The position numbers and the translations under genes are program-made. Below the pieces are notes generated by a model that had not been told where the DNA came from, did not search any database, and saw nothing but the letters and a program-made list of their open reading frames with translations. From the NCBI RefSeq assembly GCF_001421355.1, contig NZ_LMKC01000002.1, positions 181,719 through 245,718 on the forward strand: a DNA stretch of 64,000 nt. The letters run 5' to 3'. Positions within the stretch are counted from its first letter, which is position 1, and every line of letters starts with the position of its first letter. Source of the DNA: Sphingomonas sp. Leaf9 (GTDB taxonomy: Bacteria; Pseudomonadota; Alphaproteobacteria; Sphingomonadales; Sphingomonadaceae). Positions 44,544-55,205 of the stretch are shown in pieces.

Positions 44544-44582
44544 GCAGAAGAAGCGGGACCCCGGATCAAGTCCGGGGTGACG
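44544..44582. repeat. Palindromic element PE1, single arm
   Basis: GCAGAAGAAGCGGGACCCCG, then GATCAAGTCCGGGGTGACG, 19 bases past the response regulator stop. Confidence 0.85.
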
Positions 44583-44601
44583 TTTGGGGTGGATAGTCCG
44601 C

Positions 44602-45219
44602 CTATCCGGTAACCTCCAGCCCCAGCGCGCGGGCGGCGACGGCGGCCTGGGTGCGGTTGCCGACGTCGAGCTTGCGCAGGACGGCGGTCATGTGGACCTT
44701 TACCGTCGCTTCGGCGATGCCAAGGTCGTGGGCGATCTGTTTGTTCAGGCGGCCGGCGAGGACGCCGAGCAGGACGCGCAGTTGCGTCGGGGTCAGCGCG
44801 GCGACGCGGGCGGCCATGTCGTCCTCTGCGGCATCGTCTGCGACCATGCGTTCGCCGGTGAGGGCGGCGGCGATGGCGGCCTCGATCGATTCGAGCGGCG
44901 CGTCCTTGCCGACGAAGCCGACCGCGCCGAAGCGGGCGATCTGGGCAAAGGCCGCCGCACGGTCTGCGCCGGAGACGACGAGGATGGGGACGTCGGGCGC
45001 CTCGGCATGGAGCAGCGCCACGCCGCTATAGCCGACCGCGCCCGGCATGTTCAGGTCAAGCAGGATGAGGGCGAGGGTGCCGGCTTCGCGTACGGCCTGG
45101 ACGGCGCGGTCGAGCGAGCCGGCTTCGACGATGTTTGCGTCGGGGCGGACCTGCAGGACGGCGAGGGTCAGCGCCTGGCGGAACAGGGGGTGGTCGTCGG
45201 CGACGAGGATGTTGGTCAT
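44602..45219 (-). CDS. NarL/LuxR-type response regulator (CrbR-like)
   Basis: Two-component regulator of 205 residues. The receiver has the acidic pair in VADDHPLFRQAL, phospho-Asp54 in LILLDLNMPG and lysine in GFVGKDAPLE. A NarL-type helix-turn-helix follows, LTPTQLRVLLGVLAGRLNKQ and then IAEATVKVHMTAVLRKLDV. It lies downstream of acs on the same strand and tail-to-tail with the SLC5-type kinase, so the two most likely form a CrbS/CrbR pair that switches cells to acetate use. That role is known for Vibrio and Pseudomonas homologues; here it is inferred from family and context. Confidence 0.92.
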   Translation of the reverse strand: MTNILVADDHPLFRQALTLAVLQVRPDANIVEAGSLDRAVQAVREAGTLALILLDLNMPGAVGYSGVALLHAEAPDVPILVVSGADRAAAFAQIARFGAVGFVGKDAPLESIEAAIAAALTGERMVADDAAEDDMAARVAALTPTQLRVLLGVLAGRLNKQIAHDLGIAEATVKVHMTAVLRKLDVGNRTQAAVAARALGLEVTG

Positions 45220-45241
45220 CGGCCTGTTCTCGTCTCTCCGT

Positions 45242-45327
45242 CGTCACCCCGGCCTGATCCGGGGTCCCGCTTCTTCTGCAACGGTGGAGGGAAGAAGCGG
45301 GACCCCGGGTCAAGCCCGGGGTGACGG
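45242..45327. repeat. Palindromic element PE1, full copy
   Basis: Arms CGTCACCCCGGCCTGATCC and GGGTCAAGCCCGGGGTGACG fill the 128 bp between acs and the regulator gene. Could attenuate readthrough from acs. Confidence 0.85.
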
Positions 45328-45347
45328 GAGGGGTGGGTGGTCGCCCC

Positions 45348-47282
<1,935 letters not shown>

Positions 47283-47341
47283 ATGTCTCTCCTGTGCGCC
47301 TGATGTGCGGTCGCGGGGGCGCGCGTCAAGCCGGTGGCCCC

Positions 47342-47357
47342 TACGACCAAGGTCGTA
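47342..47357. promoter_or_regulatory. 7-2-7 inverted repeat, candidate CrbR-like operator
   Basis: TACGACC-AA-GGTCGTA is a perfect inverted repeat of two heptamers with two bases between, 59 bp before the acs start and 85 bp before the divergent transporter. NarL-family regulators are known to bind heptamers in exactly this arrangement, and one is encoded next door. Confidence 0.6.
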
Positions 47358-47442
47358 CTGGCCGCCATGGCGCGCGCGCATGACACTGGCGCGGCAAGAA
47401 GGTGCGGCGACAGACCGCGCCGGAAAACGAGAGGATGCCGCC

Positions 47443-49098
47443 ATGGCAGAGGCGATAGCCACGCCCCATAAGGGCCAGAACGAGAAACTGGTGATCGCGG
47501 CGTCGTCGCTCGGCACCGTGTTCGAATGGTATGATTTCTACCTCTACGGGCTGCTCGCCAGCTATATTTCGAAGCAGTTCTTTTCGGGCGTGAACGAGAC
47601 GACCGGGTTTATCCTGGCGCTGGGCGCGTTTGCCGCCGGCTTTGCGGTGCGGCCGTTCGGCGCGCTGGTGTTCGGGCGGATCGGCGATCTGGTCGGGCGC
47701 AAGAACACGTTCCTGGTGACGATGGGGCTGATGGGCCTGTCAACCTTCGCGGTGGGGTTGCTGCCGTCCTATGCCAGCATCGGCGTGGCCGCGCCGATCA
47801 TCCTGGTGCTGCTGCGGATCGTGCAGGGGCTGGCGCTGGGCGGCGAATATGGCGGTGCTGCGACCTATGTCGCGGAACATGCGCCCGATGGAAAGCGGGG
47901 GCTGTACACCAGCTTTATCCAGACGACGGCGACGATGGGGCTGTTCGCGGCACTGCTGGTCGTGATCGGGTTCCGCACGGCGCTGGGCGAGGAGACGTTC
48001 GGCGGGTTCGGCTGGCGGTTGCCGTTCCTCGTGTCGATCCTGCTGCTGGGCGTGTCGATGTGGATCCGGTTGCAGCTGTCAGAAAGCCCGGTGTTCCTGA
48101 AGATGAAGGAAGAGGGCAAGACGTCGAAGGCGCCGCTGACCGAGGCGTTCCTGCGCTGGCCGAACCTGAAGCTCGTGCTGATCGCGCTGTTCGGCGCGGC
48201 GATGGGCCAGGCGGTAGTGTGGTATACGGGTCAGTTCTACGTCCTGTTCTTCCTTGAAAAGATGATGAAGGTCGACGGCGCGACGGTGAACGTGCTGCTG
48301 GCAATCTCGCTGGCGCTGGGCACGCCGTTCTTCGTGTTTTTCGGCTGGCTGTCGGACAAGATCGGGCGGAAATGGATCATCATGGGCGGCTGCGCGCTGG
48401 CGGCGCTGACCTATTTCCCGCTATTCGGTGCGCTGACCAATGCCGCCAATCCGGCGCTGGCGAAGGCGCAGGTGGCGTCGCCGGTGCGGGTGACCGCGCA
48501 TGACGAGGATTGTTCGGTCCAGTTCGATCCGATCGGGCGGAACAAGTTCGATGCGAAAAGCTGCGACATTGCAAAGTCCTATCTGGCGAAGAATGGCATC
48601 AGCTACACCAATGTCGAGGCGACGGCGGGGACCATCGCCAGCGTGGCGGTCGGCGACCGGGTGCTGCTGGCGCCCGATCCGTCGAAGGTGACCGGGCCGG
48701 CGCGGGCGGCGGCGATCACGGCGTATCAGGGCGAGGTCGCGGCGGCGCTGACTGCGGCGGGCTATCCGGCGAAGGCCGATCCGGCGGCGATCAACAAGCC
48801 GCTGGTGATCCTGATCCTGTGGTTCATGGTGATCCTGGTGACCATGGTCTATGGCCCGATCGCGGCGCTGCTGGTCGAGCTGTTCCCCAGCCGCATCCGC
48901 TATACGTCGATGTCGCTGCCCTATCATATCGGCAATGGCTGGTTCGGCGGGTTCCTGCCGACGACCGCCTTCGCGATGGTCGCGGCGACGGGCGATATCT
49001 ATTATGGGCTGTGGTATCCGGTGGTGCTGGCGGTGGTTACGCTGGTGCTGGGCGTGCTGTTCCTGCCGGAGACGTTCCGGCGGAATATTCGGGACTAG
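47443..49098 (+). CDS. MHS-family (MFS) carboxylate/proton symporter with a periplasmic insert
   Basis: Major facilitator of 551 residues in the metabolite:H+ symporter group, which carries small organic acids. The opening [16 protein letters not shown], the loop [15 protein letters not shown] and [25 protein letters not shown] are diagnostic. Twelve helices are predicted. Between helices 9-10 and the last pair there is a hydrophilic insert of about 110 residues (roughly 335-440) with two cysteines, DCSVQFDP and [10 protein letters not shown], which would lie on one side of the membrane and could form a disulfide. Divergent from acs, so acetate, propionate or pyruvate is the likely cargo. Confidence 0.88.
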   Translation: MAEAIATPHKGQNEKLVIAASSLGTVFEWYDFYLYGLLASYISKQFFSGVNETTGFILALGAFAAGFAVRPFGALVFGRIGDLVGRKNTFLVTMGLMGLSTFAVGLLPSYASIGVAAPIILVLLRIVQGLALGGEYGGAATYVAEHAPDGKRGLYTSFIQTTATMGLFAALLVVIGFRTALGEETFGGFGWRLPFLVSILLLGVSMWIRLQLSESPVFLKMKEEGKTSKAPLTEAFLRWPNLKLVLIALFGAAMGQAVVWYTGQFYVLFFLEKMMKVDGATVNVLLAISLALGTPFFVFFGWLSDKIGRKWIIMGGCALAALTYFPLFGALTNAANPALAKAQVASPVRVTAHDEDCSVQFDPIGRNKFDAKSCDIAKSYLAKNGISYTNVEATAGTIASVAVGDRVLLAPDPSKVTGPARAAAITAYQGEVAAALTAAGYPAKADPAAINKPLVILILWFMVILVTMVYGPIAALLVELFPSRIRYTSMSLPYHIGNGWFGGFLPTTAFAMVAATGDIYYGLWYPVVLAVVTLVLGVLFLPETFRRNIRD

Positions 49099-49113
49099 CC
49101 GCGAGTAACATTA

Positions 49114-49200
49114 CCGTACCCCCGCGCAGGCGGGGGTCCAGGGCGGCATACGCTATCGTGGCTTGCCTGGCTCTGGACCCCCGCCTGCGCGGGGGTACGG
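49114..49200. repeat. Palindromic element PE2, full copy
   Basis: CCGTACCCCCGCGCAGG and CCTGCGCGGGGGTACGG arms around a loop that also matches the copy at 10476 (shared GGCTCTGGACC). Fifteen bases after the transporter stop. Confidence 0.9.
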
Positions 49201-49254
49201 TTGTGTTTTGGGTTTAGGCGATGCTGCCGATGGGGGTGCGGGCATCGCAAACTG

Positions 49255-49338
49255 CGTCACCCCGGGCTCGGCCCGGGGTCCCGCTTCTTGACCACGGTTG
49301 CAGAAGAAGCGGGACCCCGGATCAAGTCCGGGGTGACG
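49255..49338. repeat. Palindromic element PE1, full copy
   Basis: CGTCACCCCGGGCTCGGCCC and GGATCAAGTCCGGGGTGACG arms, 18 bases before the ybdD end. With the adjacent PE2 copy it fills this convergent gap. Confidence 0.9.
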
Positions 49339-49356
49339 GTTGGGAGAGGTTGGCGC

Positions 49357-49545
49357 TCAACAGCACCTTGGCGGCGCGCCGGGGCCGGTGCCGTAGCGGC
49401 GGGCCACGCGGTCGCGGTGGAATTCCTTCAGCGTCATGACCGGTTCGTCCGGATGATGTGCCGCCCGGTGCGCGACATAGCGATCGTAATCGGGAACGCC
49501 GACCATCAGCCGCGCGGTTTCGGCGAGCTTATGCAGGAAGGGCAT
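49357..49545 (-). CDS. YbdD/YjiX-family small protein, CstA partner
   Basis: Short protein of 62 residues with the family core MVGVPDYDRYVAHRAAHHPD and MTLKEFHRDRVARRYG and the characteristic C-terminal double cysteine (PRCC). Genes of this family follow cstA-type pyruvate transporters and their products help transport; here the start lies 17 bases inside the cstA end, so the two are translationally coupled. Confidence 0.92.
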   Translation of the reverse strand: MPFLHKLAETARLMVGVPDYDRYVAHRAAHHPDEPVMTLKEFHRDRVARRYGTGPGAPPRCC

Positions 49546-51610
49546 CGCCGACCTCCTGCGCGGTCGGGGTCGGCGATGCCTTTGCCTTGCGGATCGCGCC
49601 GATGCCGTAGGTCAGGATCGACAGCACCACGACGATGAACAGTACGCACAGGCCGGCGTCGATGCGGTCGTTGAGGATGATCCGCTGCATCTCCAACGCC
49701 GTCTTGGCGGGTGCCAGGATCTCGCCGCGTGCCAGCGCTTCGGAAAAGACGTTCGCATGGGCGAGGAAGCCGATCTTTGGATTGGCGTCGAACAGCTTCT
49801 GCCAGCCCGCCGTCAGCGTGCAGATCAGCAGCCATGCGGTCGGGACGATCGTCACCCACGCATAGCGATCCCGCTTCATCTTGAAGAGCAGCACGGTCGA
49901 CAGGATCAGCGCGATGGCGGCGAGCATCTGGTTCGAGATGCCGAACAGCGGCCACAGCGTGTTGATCCCGCCCAGCGGATCGGTGACGCCGCTGTAGAGG
50001 AACCAGCCCCAGGCGGCGACGGCGAGCGCGGTGCCGATCAGGTTGGGGCCGAGCTTCTGCGTCTCCTTCATCGCGGGGATAAAGCTGCCGAGCAGGTCCT
50101 GGATCATGAAGCGGGCGACGCGGGTGCCGGCATCGACGGTGGTCAGGATGAACAGCGCCTCGAACAGGATCGCGAAGTGATACCAGAAGGCCATCATCGC
50201 CTGTCCGCCGATCACCTGGGACAGGATATGCGCCATGCCGACCGCCAGCGTCGGCGCGCCGCCGGCGCGCGACAGGATGCTGGTTTCGCCGACGTCGCGC
50301 GCCAGCTGGGTCAGCATGTCGGGGGTGATGACGAAGCCCCACTGGGCGATCGCCTGTGCCGCGCTGTCGGCGGTCGTGCCGATCAGCGCGGCAGGCGCGT
50401 TCATCGCGAAATAGACGGCGGGGTCGAGGACGCAGGCAGCGATCAGCGCCATGATCGCGACGAAGCTCTCGGTCAGCATCGCGCCATAGCCGATGAAGCG
50501 CAGGTCGGCCTCGCTCGCCACCATCTTGGGCGTCGTGCCGCTGGCGATCAGCGCGTGGAAGCCGGAGACGGCCCCGCAGGCGATGGTGATGAACAGGAAC
50601 GGGAACAGCTTGCCCGAAAAGGCCGGGCCGGTGCCGTCGATGAAATGGGTGACGGCGGGCATCTGCAGGTCGGGGCGGACATAGAGGATGCCGAGCGCCA
50701 GGCCGGCGATCACGCCGATCTTGAGAAACGTCGACAGGTAGTCGCGCGGGGCGAGCAGCAGCCACACCGGCACGACCGACGCGACGAAGCCATAGGCCAT
50801 CAGGATCAGCGCCAGCGCGGGACCCGAATAGGTGAACAGCGGCGCAAAGGTCGGCGAATGGGCCACCGGCTCCCCGCCGATGATCGCCGCCATCAGCAGG
50901 ACGAAGCCGATCAGCGACATTTCGGCGATCTTGCCGGGACGCAGGAAGCGGCCATAGAGGCCCATCAACACCGCGATCGGGATGGTCGCGAACACGGTGA
51001 AGGTGCCCCACGGGCTGCCGGTCAACGCCTTGACCACCACCAGCGCGAGGACGGCGAGCAGGATGACCATGATCATCAGCACGCCGACGAGGGCGATGGT
51101 GCCGGGGATCAGCCCCATTTCGCTGCGGATCATGTCGCCCAGCGACCGCGCATCGCGGCGGGTGGAGAAATAGAGGATCAGGAAATCCTGCACCGCGCCG
51201 GCGAACACGACCCCGGCGAGCAGCCACAGCGTGCCGGGGAGGTAGCCCATTTGTGCCGCGAGGACCGGGCCGACCAGCGGGCCGGCCCCGGCGATGGCCG
51301 CGAAATGGTGGCCGAACAGCACGCCCTTGTGCGTCGGCACGTAATCGAGGCCGTCGTCGCGGCGGACGGCGGGGGTCGGGCGCGACGGATCGACGCGCAG
51401 CACGCGCGACGCGATGAACAGGCCGTAGAAGCGATAGGCGATGGCGTAGACGCAGAGCGAGGCGACCACGATCCACAGCGCGTTGACCGGTTCGCCGCGC
51501 ATCAGCGCGATCCAGCCGAGCGCGACCGCGCCGACAATGGCGACTATCGCCCAGCCGATCCATTCGCCGAGCCGTTTCGGCGCGATCGGTGTGACTGCTG
51601 CGGTCGCCAT
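49529..51610 (-). CDS. cstA: CstA-family pyruvate (carbon starvation) transporter
   Basis: Inner membrane protein of 693 residues with about 16-18 helices. Family strings include DYVPTHKGVLFGHHFAAIAGAGPLVGP, AQMGYLPGTLWLLAGVVFAGAVQDF, the central SGFHALIASGTTPKMVASE, and LWPLFGISNQMLAAIALIL. E. coli homologues import pyruvate or peptides under carbon starvation, in part under control of two-component systems, which fits the acs and CrbS/CrbR-like genes upstream. The start at 51610 (MATAAV) is the first that avoids the repeat-rich DNA; the longer open frame upstream is a shadow. Confidence 0.94.
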   Translation of the reverse strand: MATAAVTPIAPKRLGEWIGWAIVAIVGAVALGWIALMRGEPVNALWIVVASLCVYAIAYRFYGLFIASRVLRVDPSRPTPAVRRDDGLDYVPTHKGVLFGHHFAAIAGAGPLVGPVLAAQMGYLPGTLWLLAGVVFAGAVQDFLILYFSTRRDARSLGDMIRSEMGLIPGTIALVGVLMIMVILLAVLALVVVKALTGSPWGTFTVFATIPIAVLMGLYGRFLRPGKIAEMSLIGFVLLMAAIIGGEPVAHSPTFAPLFTYSGPALALILMAYGFVASVVPVWLLLAPRDYLSTFLKIGVIAGLALGILYVRPDLQMPAVTHFIDGTGPAFSGKLFPFLFITIACGAVSGFHALIASGTTPKMVASEADLRFIGYGAMLTESFVAIMALIAACVLDPAVYFAMNAPAALIGTTADSAAQAIAQWGFVITPDMLTQLARDVGETSILSRAGGAPTLAVGMAHILSQVIGGQAMMAFWYHFAILFEALFILTTVDAGTRVARFMIQDLLGSFIPAMKETQKLGPNLIGTALAVAAWGWFLYSGVTDPLGGINTLWPLFGISNQMLAAIALILSTVLLFKMKRDRYAWVTIVPTAWLLICTLTAGWQKLFDANPKIGFLAHANVFSEALARGEILAPAKTALEMQRIILNDRIDAGLCVLFIVVVLSILTYGIGAIRKAKASPTPTAQEVGDALPA

Positions 51611-51695
51611 GCGTCTCTCCCCTGTTTTGGGATACTCTTGGCGCAAGGGGGCGGGGGATGCCATGGGTTTTGTCGGCTTCTTCTTCCCGGTTGCT

Positions 51696-51815
51696 CCGAG
51701 CGAAGGTTCGAGCTTGTCGAGAAGGGGTTGCCCCAAACGGCCAAGTTCTCGACAGACGCTTCTCGACAGGCTCGAAGCTGCTCGAACCGAACGGGGTTGG
51801 GGAGGGGGCCTTGGA
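51696..51815. repeat. Palindromic element PE4
   Basis: Inverted arms GGTTCGAGCTTGTCGAGAAG and CTTCTCGACAGGCTCGAAGC, then GCTCGAACCGAACGGGG, lie in the 212 bp divergent gap between cstA and the phosphatase. A shorter relative is in the mosaic at 19.45 kb. Close to the phosphatase start, so it may affect its expression. Confidence 0.75.
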
Positions 51816-51822
51816 GAGCCCG

Positions 51823-52320
51823 ATGCCGCAAACCCCATCGATCCTGTTCGTCTGCCTCGGCAATATCTGTCGCTCGCCGCTGGCCGAGGCGGCGTTGCGT
51901 GCTGCGGCGGTGCGTGTTGGGGTGGCGATCGAGGTCGATTCGGCCGGGACCGGGGCGTGGCATGTCGGCGACCCGCCCGACCGCCGCGCGCAGGCCGAGG
52001 CGCGGCGGCACGGGATCGACATTTCCGGCTATCGCGGGCGACAGGTGCAGGCGGCGGACTTTCGCCGCTTCGACCATATCTACGCGCTCGACCGCGACAA
52101 TCTGGCCGAGCTGCGGCGGCGGGCGCCGGCGGATGCCACGGCGGTGGTCGGGTTGCTGCTGGACGTGGTGCCGGGGCGCGCGGGACAGGCGGTGGCCGAT
52201 CCCTATTATGGCGACGATGCCGGATTTGCGGTGACGTGGGGCGATGTGTCGGCGGCGGCGGACGCGATCTTGGCGGGGTTGGCCCAAGATCGTCCTTCCC
52301 GCGAAGGCGGGAATCCATAG
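51823..52320 (+). CDS. Low-molecular-weight protein tyrosine phosphatase
   Basis: Cytosolic phosphatase of 165 residues. The P-loop is CLGNICRS with nucleophile Cys11 and Arg17; the general acid is Asp126 in ADPYYGDD. Such enzymes reverse tyrosine phosphorylation in exopolysaccharide export, or act in arsenate reduction; neither partner is nearby. The last nine residues (RPSREGGNP) and the stop codon are provided by a PE2 repeat, so the tail is not ancestral. Start at 51823 has GGAGAG upstream. Confidence 0.92.
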   Translation: MPQTPSILFVCLGNICRSPLAEAALRAAAVRVGVAIEVDSAGTGAWHVGDPPDRRAQAEARRHGIDISGYRGRQVQAADFRRFDHIYALDRDNLAELRRRAPADATAVVGLLLDVVPGRAGQAVADPYYGDDAGFAVTWGDVSAAADAILAGLAQDRPSREGGNP

Positions 52321-52386
52321 CCGCTGACGTTGTGATCAGAGCCGGAACGTCAGCGCATATGGATTCCCGCCTGCGCGGGAAGGACG
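52291..52386. repeat. Palindromic element PE2, full copy overlapping a gene end
   Basis: Arms CGTCCTTCCCGCGAAGGCGG and CCGCCTGCGCGGGAAGGACG surround a loop with CCGCTGACG, also found in the copy at 57691. The left arm encodes the end of the phosphatase. Confidence 0.9.
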
Positions 52387-52399
52387 AAGTTCGTGGGTC

Positions 52400-53032
52400 T
52401 CACCCCCCGAACGACCGCCCGCCGCCCCAGCCGCCGCTCGACCGGGCGCTCACCCGGCCGCCGAAGCCGCCGCGCGAGACGACCGAGCTGCGCGTCTGGA
52501 TGCGCTGGGTCGTGACCGGGGTCGTGATCGCCTTGCTGCCGACATTGTAGCGATAGCCGTTGTTCGGGCTGAGATACGCGCCCGACCCGGTATACCAGCC
52601 ACCGCCGCCGCCGCTGCCATCGCGCCGTTCGCGGTACAGCCCGCCATAATTGTAGCGTGCCGAATTGTTGTTGAGGATCTGTCCGATCAGGAAGCCGGTG
52701 AGCAGCGGCGTGAAGAAGCTCTGTCCGCCTTCGCTGCGGCGTTGGCACTGCGCTGCGCCGAACTGTTCCTCGCACAGCGCCTGGCTGTCGTAGCGCGGGG
52801 CGGCCTTGCCGTCGTCGTTGAACGCCTTTTGCTGGGCGGCGACGCAGGTCGCGCGGTCGTACTGGCCGCTGTCGACGCATTGCTGGATCGTCTGGAACGC
52901 GGCGACTTCGGTCTGGGGGCCGAAGCGCGCCTGTTCGTTATTGTCGTCGCAGCCCGACAGCATCGCGACCGCACCGACGGCGGAGAGGCCGGCGGCGACC
53001 GAGCGTTTGCGGCGGGGGGGCAGGGTGGTCAT
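52400..53032 (-). CDS. DUF1190 lipoprotein (YjfM/YgiB type)
   Basis: Envelope lipoprotein of 210 residues. After a twin-Arg-looking but Sec-type leader (PPRRKRSVAAGLSAVG) the lipidation site is Cys28 (MLSGCDDNN). The domain has paired cysteines in QQCVDSGQYDRATCVAAQ and ALCEEQFGAAQC, then a Tyr/Asn/Gly region (NNNSARYNYGGLYRE, LSPNNGYRYN). It ends with a Gly/Ser-rich tail (GGFGGRVSARSSGG). Last of four genes reading leftward in the PspA/channel cluster; the same family occurs as yjfM in the E. coli cluster. Confidence 0.9.
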   Translation of the reverse strand: MTTLPPRRKRSVAAGLSAVGAVAMLSGCDDNNEQARFGPQTEVAAFQTIQQCVDSGQYDRATCVAAQQKAFNDDGKAAPRYDSQALCEEQFGAAQCQRRSEGGQSFFTPLLTGFLIGQILNNNSARYNYGGLYRERRDGSGGGGGWYTGSGAYLSPNNGYRYNVGSKAITTPVTTQRIQTRSSVVSRGGFGGRVSARSSGGWGGGRSFGG

Positions 53033-53043
53033 GGATCGGCCCC

Positions 53044-53457
53044 TCAATAGGTCATCGATGCGGCGTTGAGCAGGCCCACGCCGATCGAGGTCGCCGCGCT
53101 GTAGGTCGCGCTGGCGAGGTTGCCGGCTTCGATCCGCGCGGCCATGTCGCGCACGACGACGCGGCGGATGATGAGCGCGGCGACGATCTGGATCACGCCG
53201 GCAAGCAGCGCCCAGGCGGTGAATTCGACGACGCCACTGGTCACTTCCAATGCGGAGGCGAGCGGCAGCGCGAACCCTATGATCGCCCCGCCCAGCGCCA
53301 CCGCCGCGGCGGTGTTGTTCGCCGCGATCAGCGCGCGTTCGTCATAGGGGGTCGAGACCTGATAGAGCCATTTGAAGACGGTGAGGAACAGGCAGGCAAG
53401 GCCGAAGGCGACGATGAAATGCGCCGCCCCGTTCGTGAAATAGGCAATATCGAACAT
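53044..53457 (-). CDS. DUF350 membrane protein (YjfL type)
   Basis: Inner membrane protein of 137 residues with four helices: AHFIVAFGLACLFLTVFKWLY, AAAVALGGAIIGFALPLAS, VVEFTAWALLAGVIQIVAALII and a last amphipathic stretch. The short acidic loop STPYDERALIAANNTAAA is conserved in the family. Lies 11 bp upstream of the DUF1190 gene and 13 bp downstream of DUF2491, so the genes form one transcript. Proposed in comparative work to act with PspA-type proteins; function unproven. Confidence 0.92.
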   Translation of the reverse strand: MFDIAYFTNGAAHFIVAFGLACLFLTVFKWLYQVSTPYDERALIAANNTAAAVALGGAIIGFALPLASALEVTSGVVEFTAWALLAGVIQIVAALIIRRVVVRDMAARIEAGNLASATYSAATSIGVGLLNAASMTY

Positions 53458-53470
53458 CGCGGGTCCCCCT

Positions 53471-54109
53471 TCAGGCGTTGAATTCGGCGGGTAGCAGCGG
53501 CAGCCCGACCATGATTTCGTGCGTCAGGTCGCCGCCCTCGGGCTGCATCGCCAGCGCCAGCAGCAGTTCCTGCCCCTCGGGCGGCACTTCGCGGGCATAG
53601 AGCATGCAGGCCTGCTTGATATGGCGGACCGGCGCGCCGGTGCGTTCCTCGTACACCGCTTCCCACAGCTCGACCGGCGGCTGCACCCGGTCGTCGTCGG
53701 GGTACCAGAAGCGGTCGAAGCGGGCGAGGCCGGGTTCGTCCCACAGCGGCTGCGACAGGCGCTGGCGGAACGCGCCGGTATCGGCCCAGTCGGTCGGGTA
53801 CGTCGACGACCACGGGCGGAACAGGGTGAAATCGTCGGCGTCCGCCCCGTCCGCCCGCTGGCTGACCGCCTGCAGCATCAGTTCGTCGTCGGTGTAGAAG
53901 CGGTGGACATGGCTGCCGTCGTCGAGCCGGATCAGGCCCTGCGCGGTGATTTCCAGCGTATCGCGGTCGAGGGTGAAGGCCGCACCGGTCAGCCGCCGCC
54001 ACGCGAGCGCGTCCAGCCGCACCTGTCGCCCGATGGTGATGTTGCGCACCACCGCCACGGCGGGGGTTTCTTCACGGGGAGCGCCGCCGAACAGGCTGCC
54101 GAAAATCAT
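53471..54109 (-). CDS. DUF2491 protein (YjfK type)
   Basis: Soluble protein of 212 residues without signal or membrane segment. Recognised by the family strings GRQVRLDALAWRR, GLIRLDDGSHVHRFYTDDELMLQ, PWSSTYPTDW and FDRFWYPDDDR. Overlaps the channel gene by four bases. Family function is unknown, but it stays linked to DUF350 and PspA homologues. Confidence 0.9.
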   Translation of the reverse strand: MIFGSLFGGAPREETPAVAVVRNITIGRQVRLDALAWRRLTGAAFTLDRDTLEITAQGLIRLDDGSHVHRFYTDDELMLQAVSQRADGADADDFTLFRPWSSTYPTDWADTGAFRQRLSQPLWDEPGLARFDRFWYPDDDRVQPPVELWEAVYEERTGAPVRHIKQACMLYAREVPPEGQELLLALAMQPEGGDLTHEIMVGLPLLPAEFNA

Positions 54110-55110
54110 GCCGCGATCCTTGTGCGCGCGATGTAGAACAGCCGGTCGCCGACCGCGATCTGGCCTTCGGGGTCGAATACCGGCGAATTGCTGCCAGCAC
54201 CACAGGTCGCGACCAATATCCCGCCGCGCGTGCGTAGATCGCGCGCGGCGTCGTCGAAGCTGCCGGCGGTTCGCGCGGCGGTGGCGTACAGCGTGCCGCC
54301 ATCGTCGGTATGGCTGGCCAGTTGCGCGATCAGGCGGCTGGAGCCGGGATCGCTCAACGCCTTCACCACCAGTTCGACCGTGGGGGTCAGCACGACCTCC
54401 ACCTGCGGGCAGTGCGCGGTGAGCAGCCCGGCGGTGTCGGGATCGCGCAGGAAGCAGACGACGTGGCCGGTGTCGTTGAGCGCGGTGACGGCCAGCGTCG
54501 CCGCCAGCGTATCGGGGTCGGACGGGCCATAGACGATGACCCGCTCGGCCGTGGCGACCCCGGCGCGGCGCAGGTCGGCGGGGGCGGTGAGCGAACCGAC
54601 GCGGACGAAGCGGTGGTCGGCCGCATCGCCGGTCAGTTCCTGCGTCGCGACCAGCACCAGTTCATGGCCCTGCCCGTCGGCGACGATCTCGGCGATCATG
54701 CGGGGGGTGCGGTCGGGGTCGTAGCCGACCAGGACGATATGGCCACGCATCGCGCTATAATCCCCCAACCCCATGCGCCGCCGGCGCCAGCGCGCCGACA
54801 CCCCGGCAAAGGCGCGGGCGATCGACACGGTGAACAGCGCGATCGCGCCCGGCATCACGAACAGCGCGGTGACGATCCGCCCGGCATCCGATTTCGGCGA
54901 CAGGTCGCCATAGCCGACCGTCGAGGCGGTGGTCGCATACCAGTAGAGATAGGCCGGGGCGGCGGTCAGGTCCGCCTCGCCCGCCCAGGCCAGCAATTCC
55001 CATGACAGCGCCATGTGCAGCACGAGCAGCGAGAGCAGCACGCCGCGATGCAGCTCGCTGGCCGCGAGGTAGAGGCGCCGGAGATATCTGCCCAGACTGA
55101 ATGGCTTCAT
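54106..55110 (-). CDS. Two-TM potassium channel with RCK-type NAD-binding domain
   Basis: Ion channel subunit of 334 residues. Two helices (VLLSLLVLHMALSWELLAW; IVTALFVMPGAIALFTVSI) flank the pore with selectivity filter TTASTVGYGDLSP, the exact potassium signature. The cytosolic half is a TrkA-N/RCK Rossmann domain (HIVLVGYDPDRTPRMIAEI) and a C-terminal regulatory part. First gene of the leftward arm; divergent from the DUF2170 gene across 95 bp. I chose the start at 55110 (MKPFSLG), since upstream codons are basic and atypical. The pore in one operon with a PspA partner suggests response to membrane potential loss. Confidence 0.93.
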   Translation of the reverse strand: MKPFSLGRYLRRLYLAASELHRGVLLSLLVLHMALSWELLAWAGEADLTAAPAYLYWYATTASTVGYGDLSPKSDAGRIVTALFVMPGAIALFTVSIARAFAGVSARWRRRRMGLGDYSAMRGHIVLVGYDPDRTPRMIAEIVADGQGHELVLVATQELTGDAADHRFVRVGSLTAPADLRRAGVATAERVIVYGPSDPDTLAATLAVTALNDTGHVVCFLRDPDTAGLLTAHCPQVEVVLTPTVELVVKALSDPGSSRLIAQLASHTDDGGTLYATAARTAGSFDDAARDLRTRGGILVATCGAGSNSPVFDPEGQIAVGDRLFYIARTRIAA

Positions 55111-55205
55111 TCCTCGACTGCCCCCGCACCTTGCTTTTTGGTCGCGCCTTATGCTTGGGGTGTCAAGCGCGGCCAATACACCGGGCCGGCGTTTCGGAGG
55201 GATGG

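Larger units (their letters stand above)
44061..44601. other. 541 bp intergenic region of tandem repeats
   Basis: Convergent gap between the sensor kinase and response regulator genes. It holds PE3 copies C and B in tandem (44071-44195, 44222-44357) and a one-arm PE1 (44544-44582). The remaining 44358-44543 shows nothing I recognise; short open frames there are unsupported. Confidence 0.7.
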
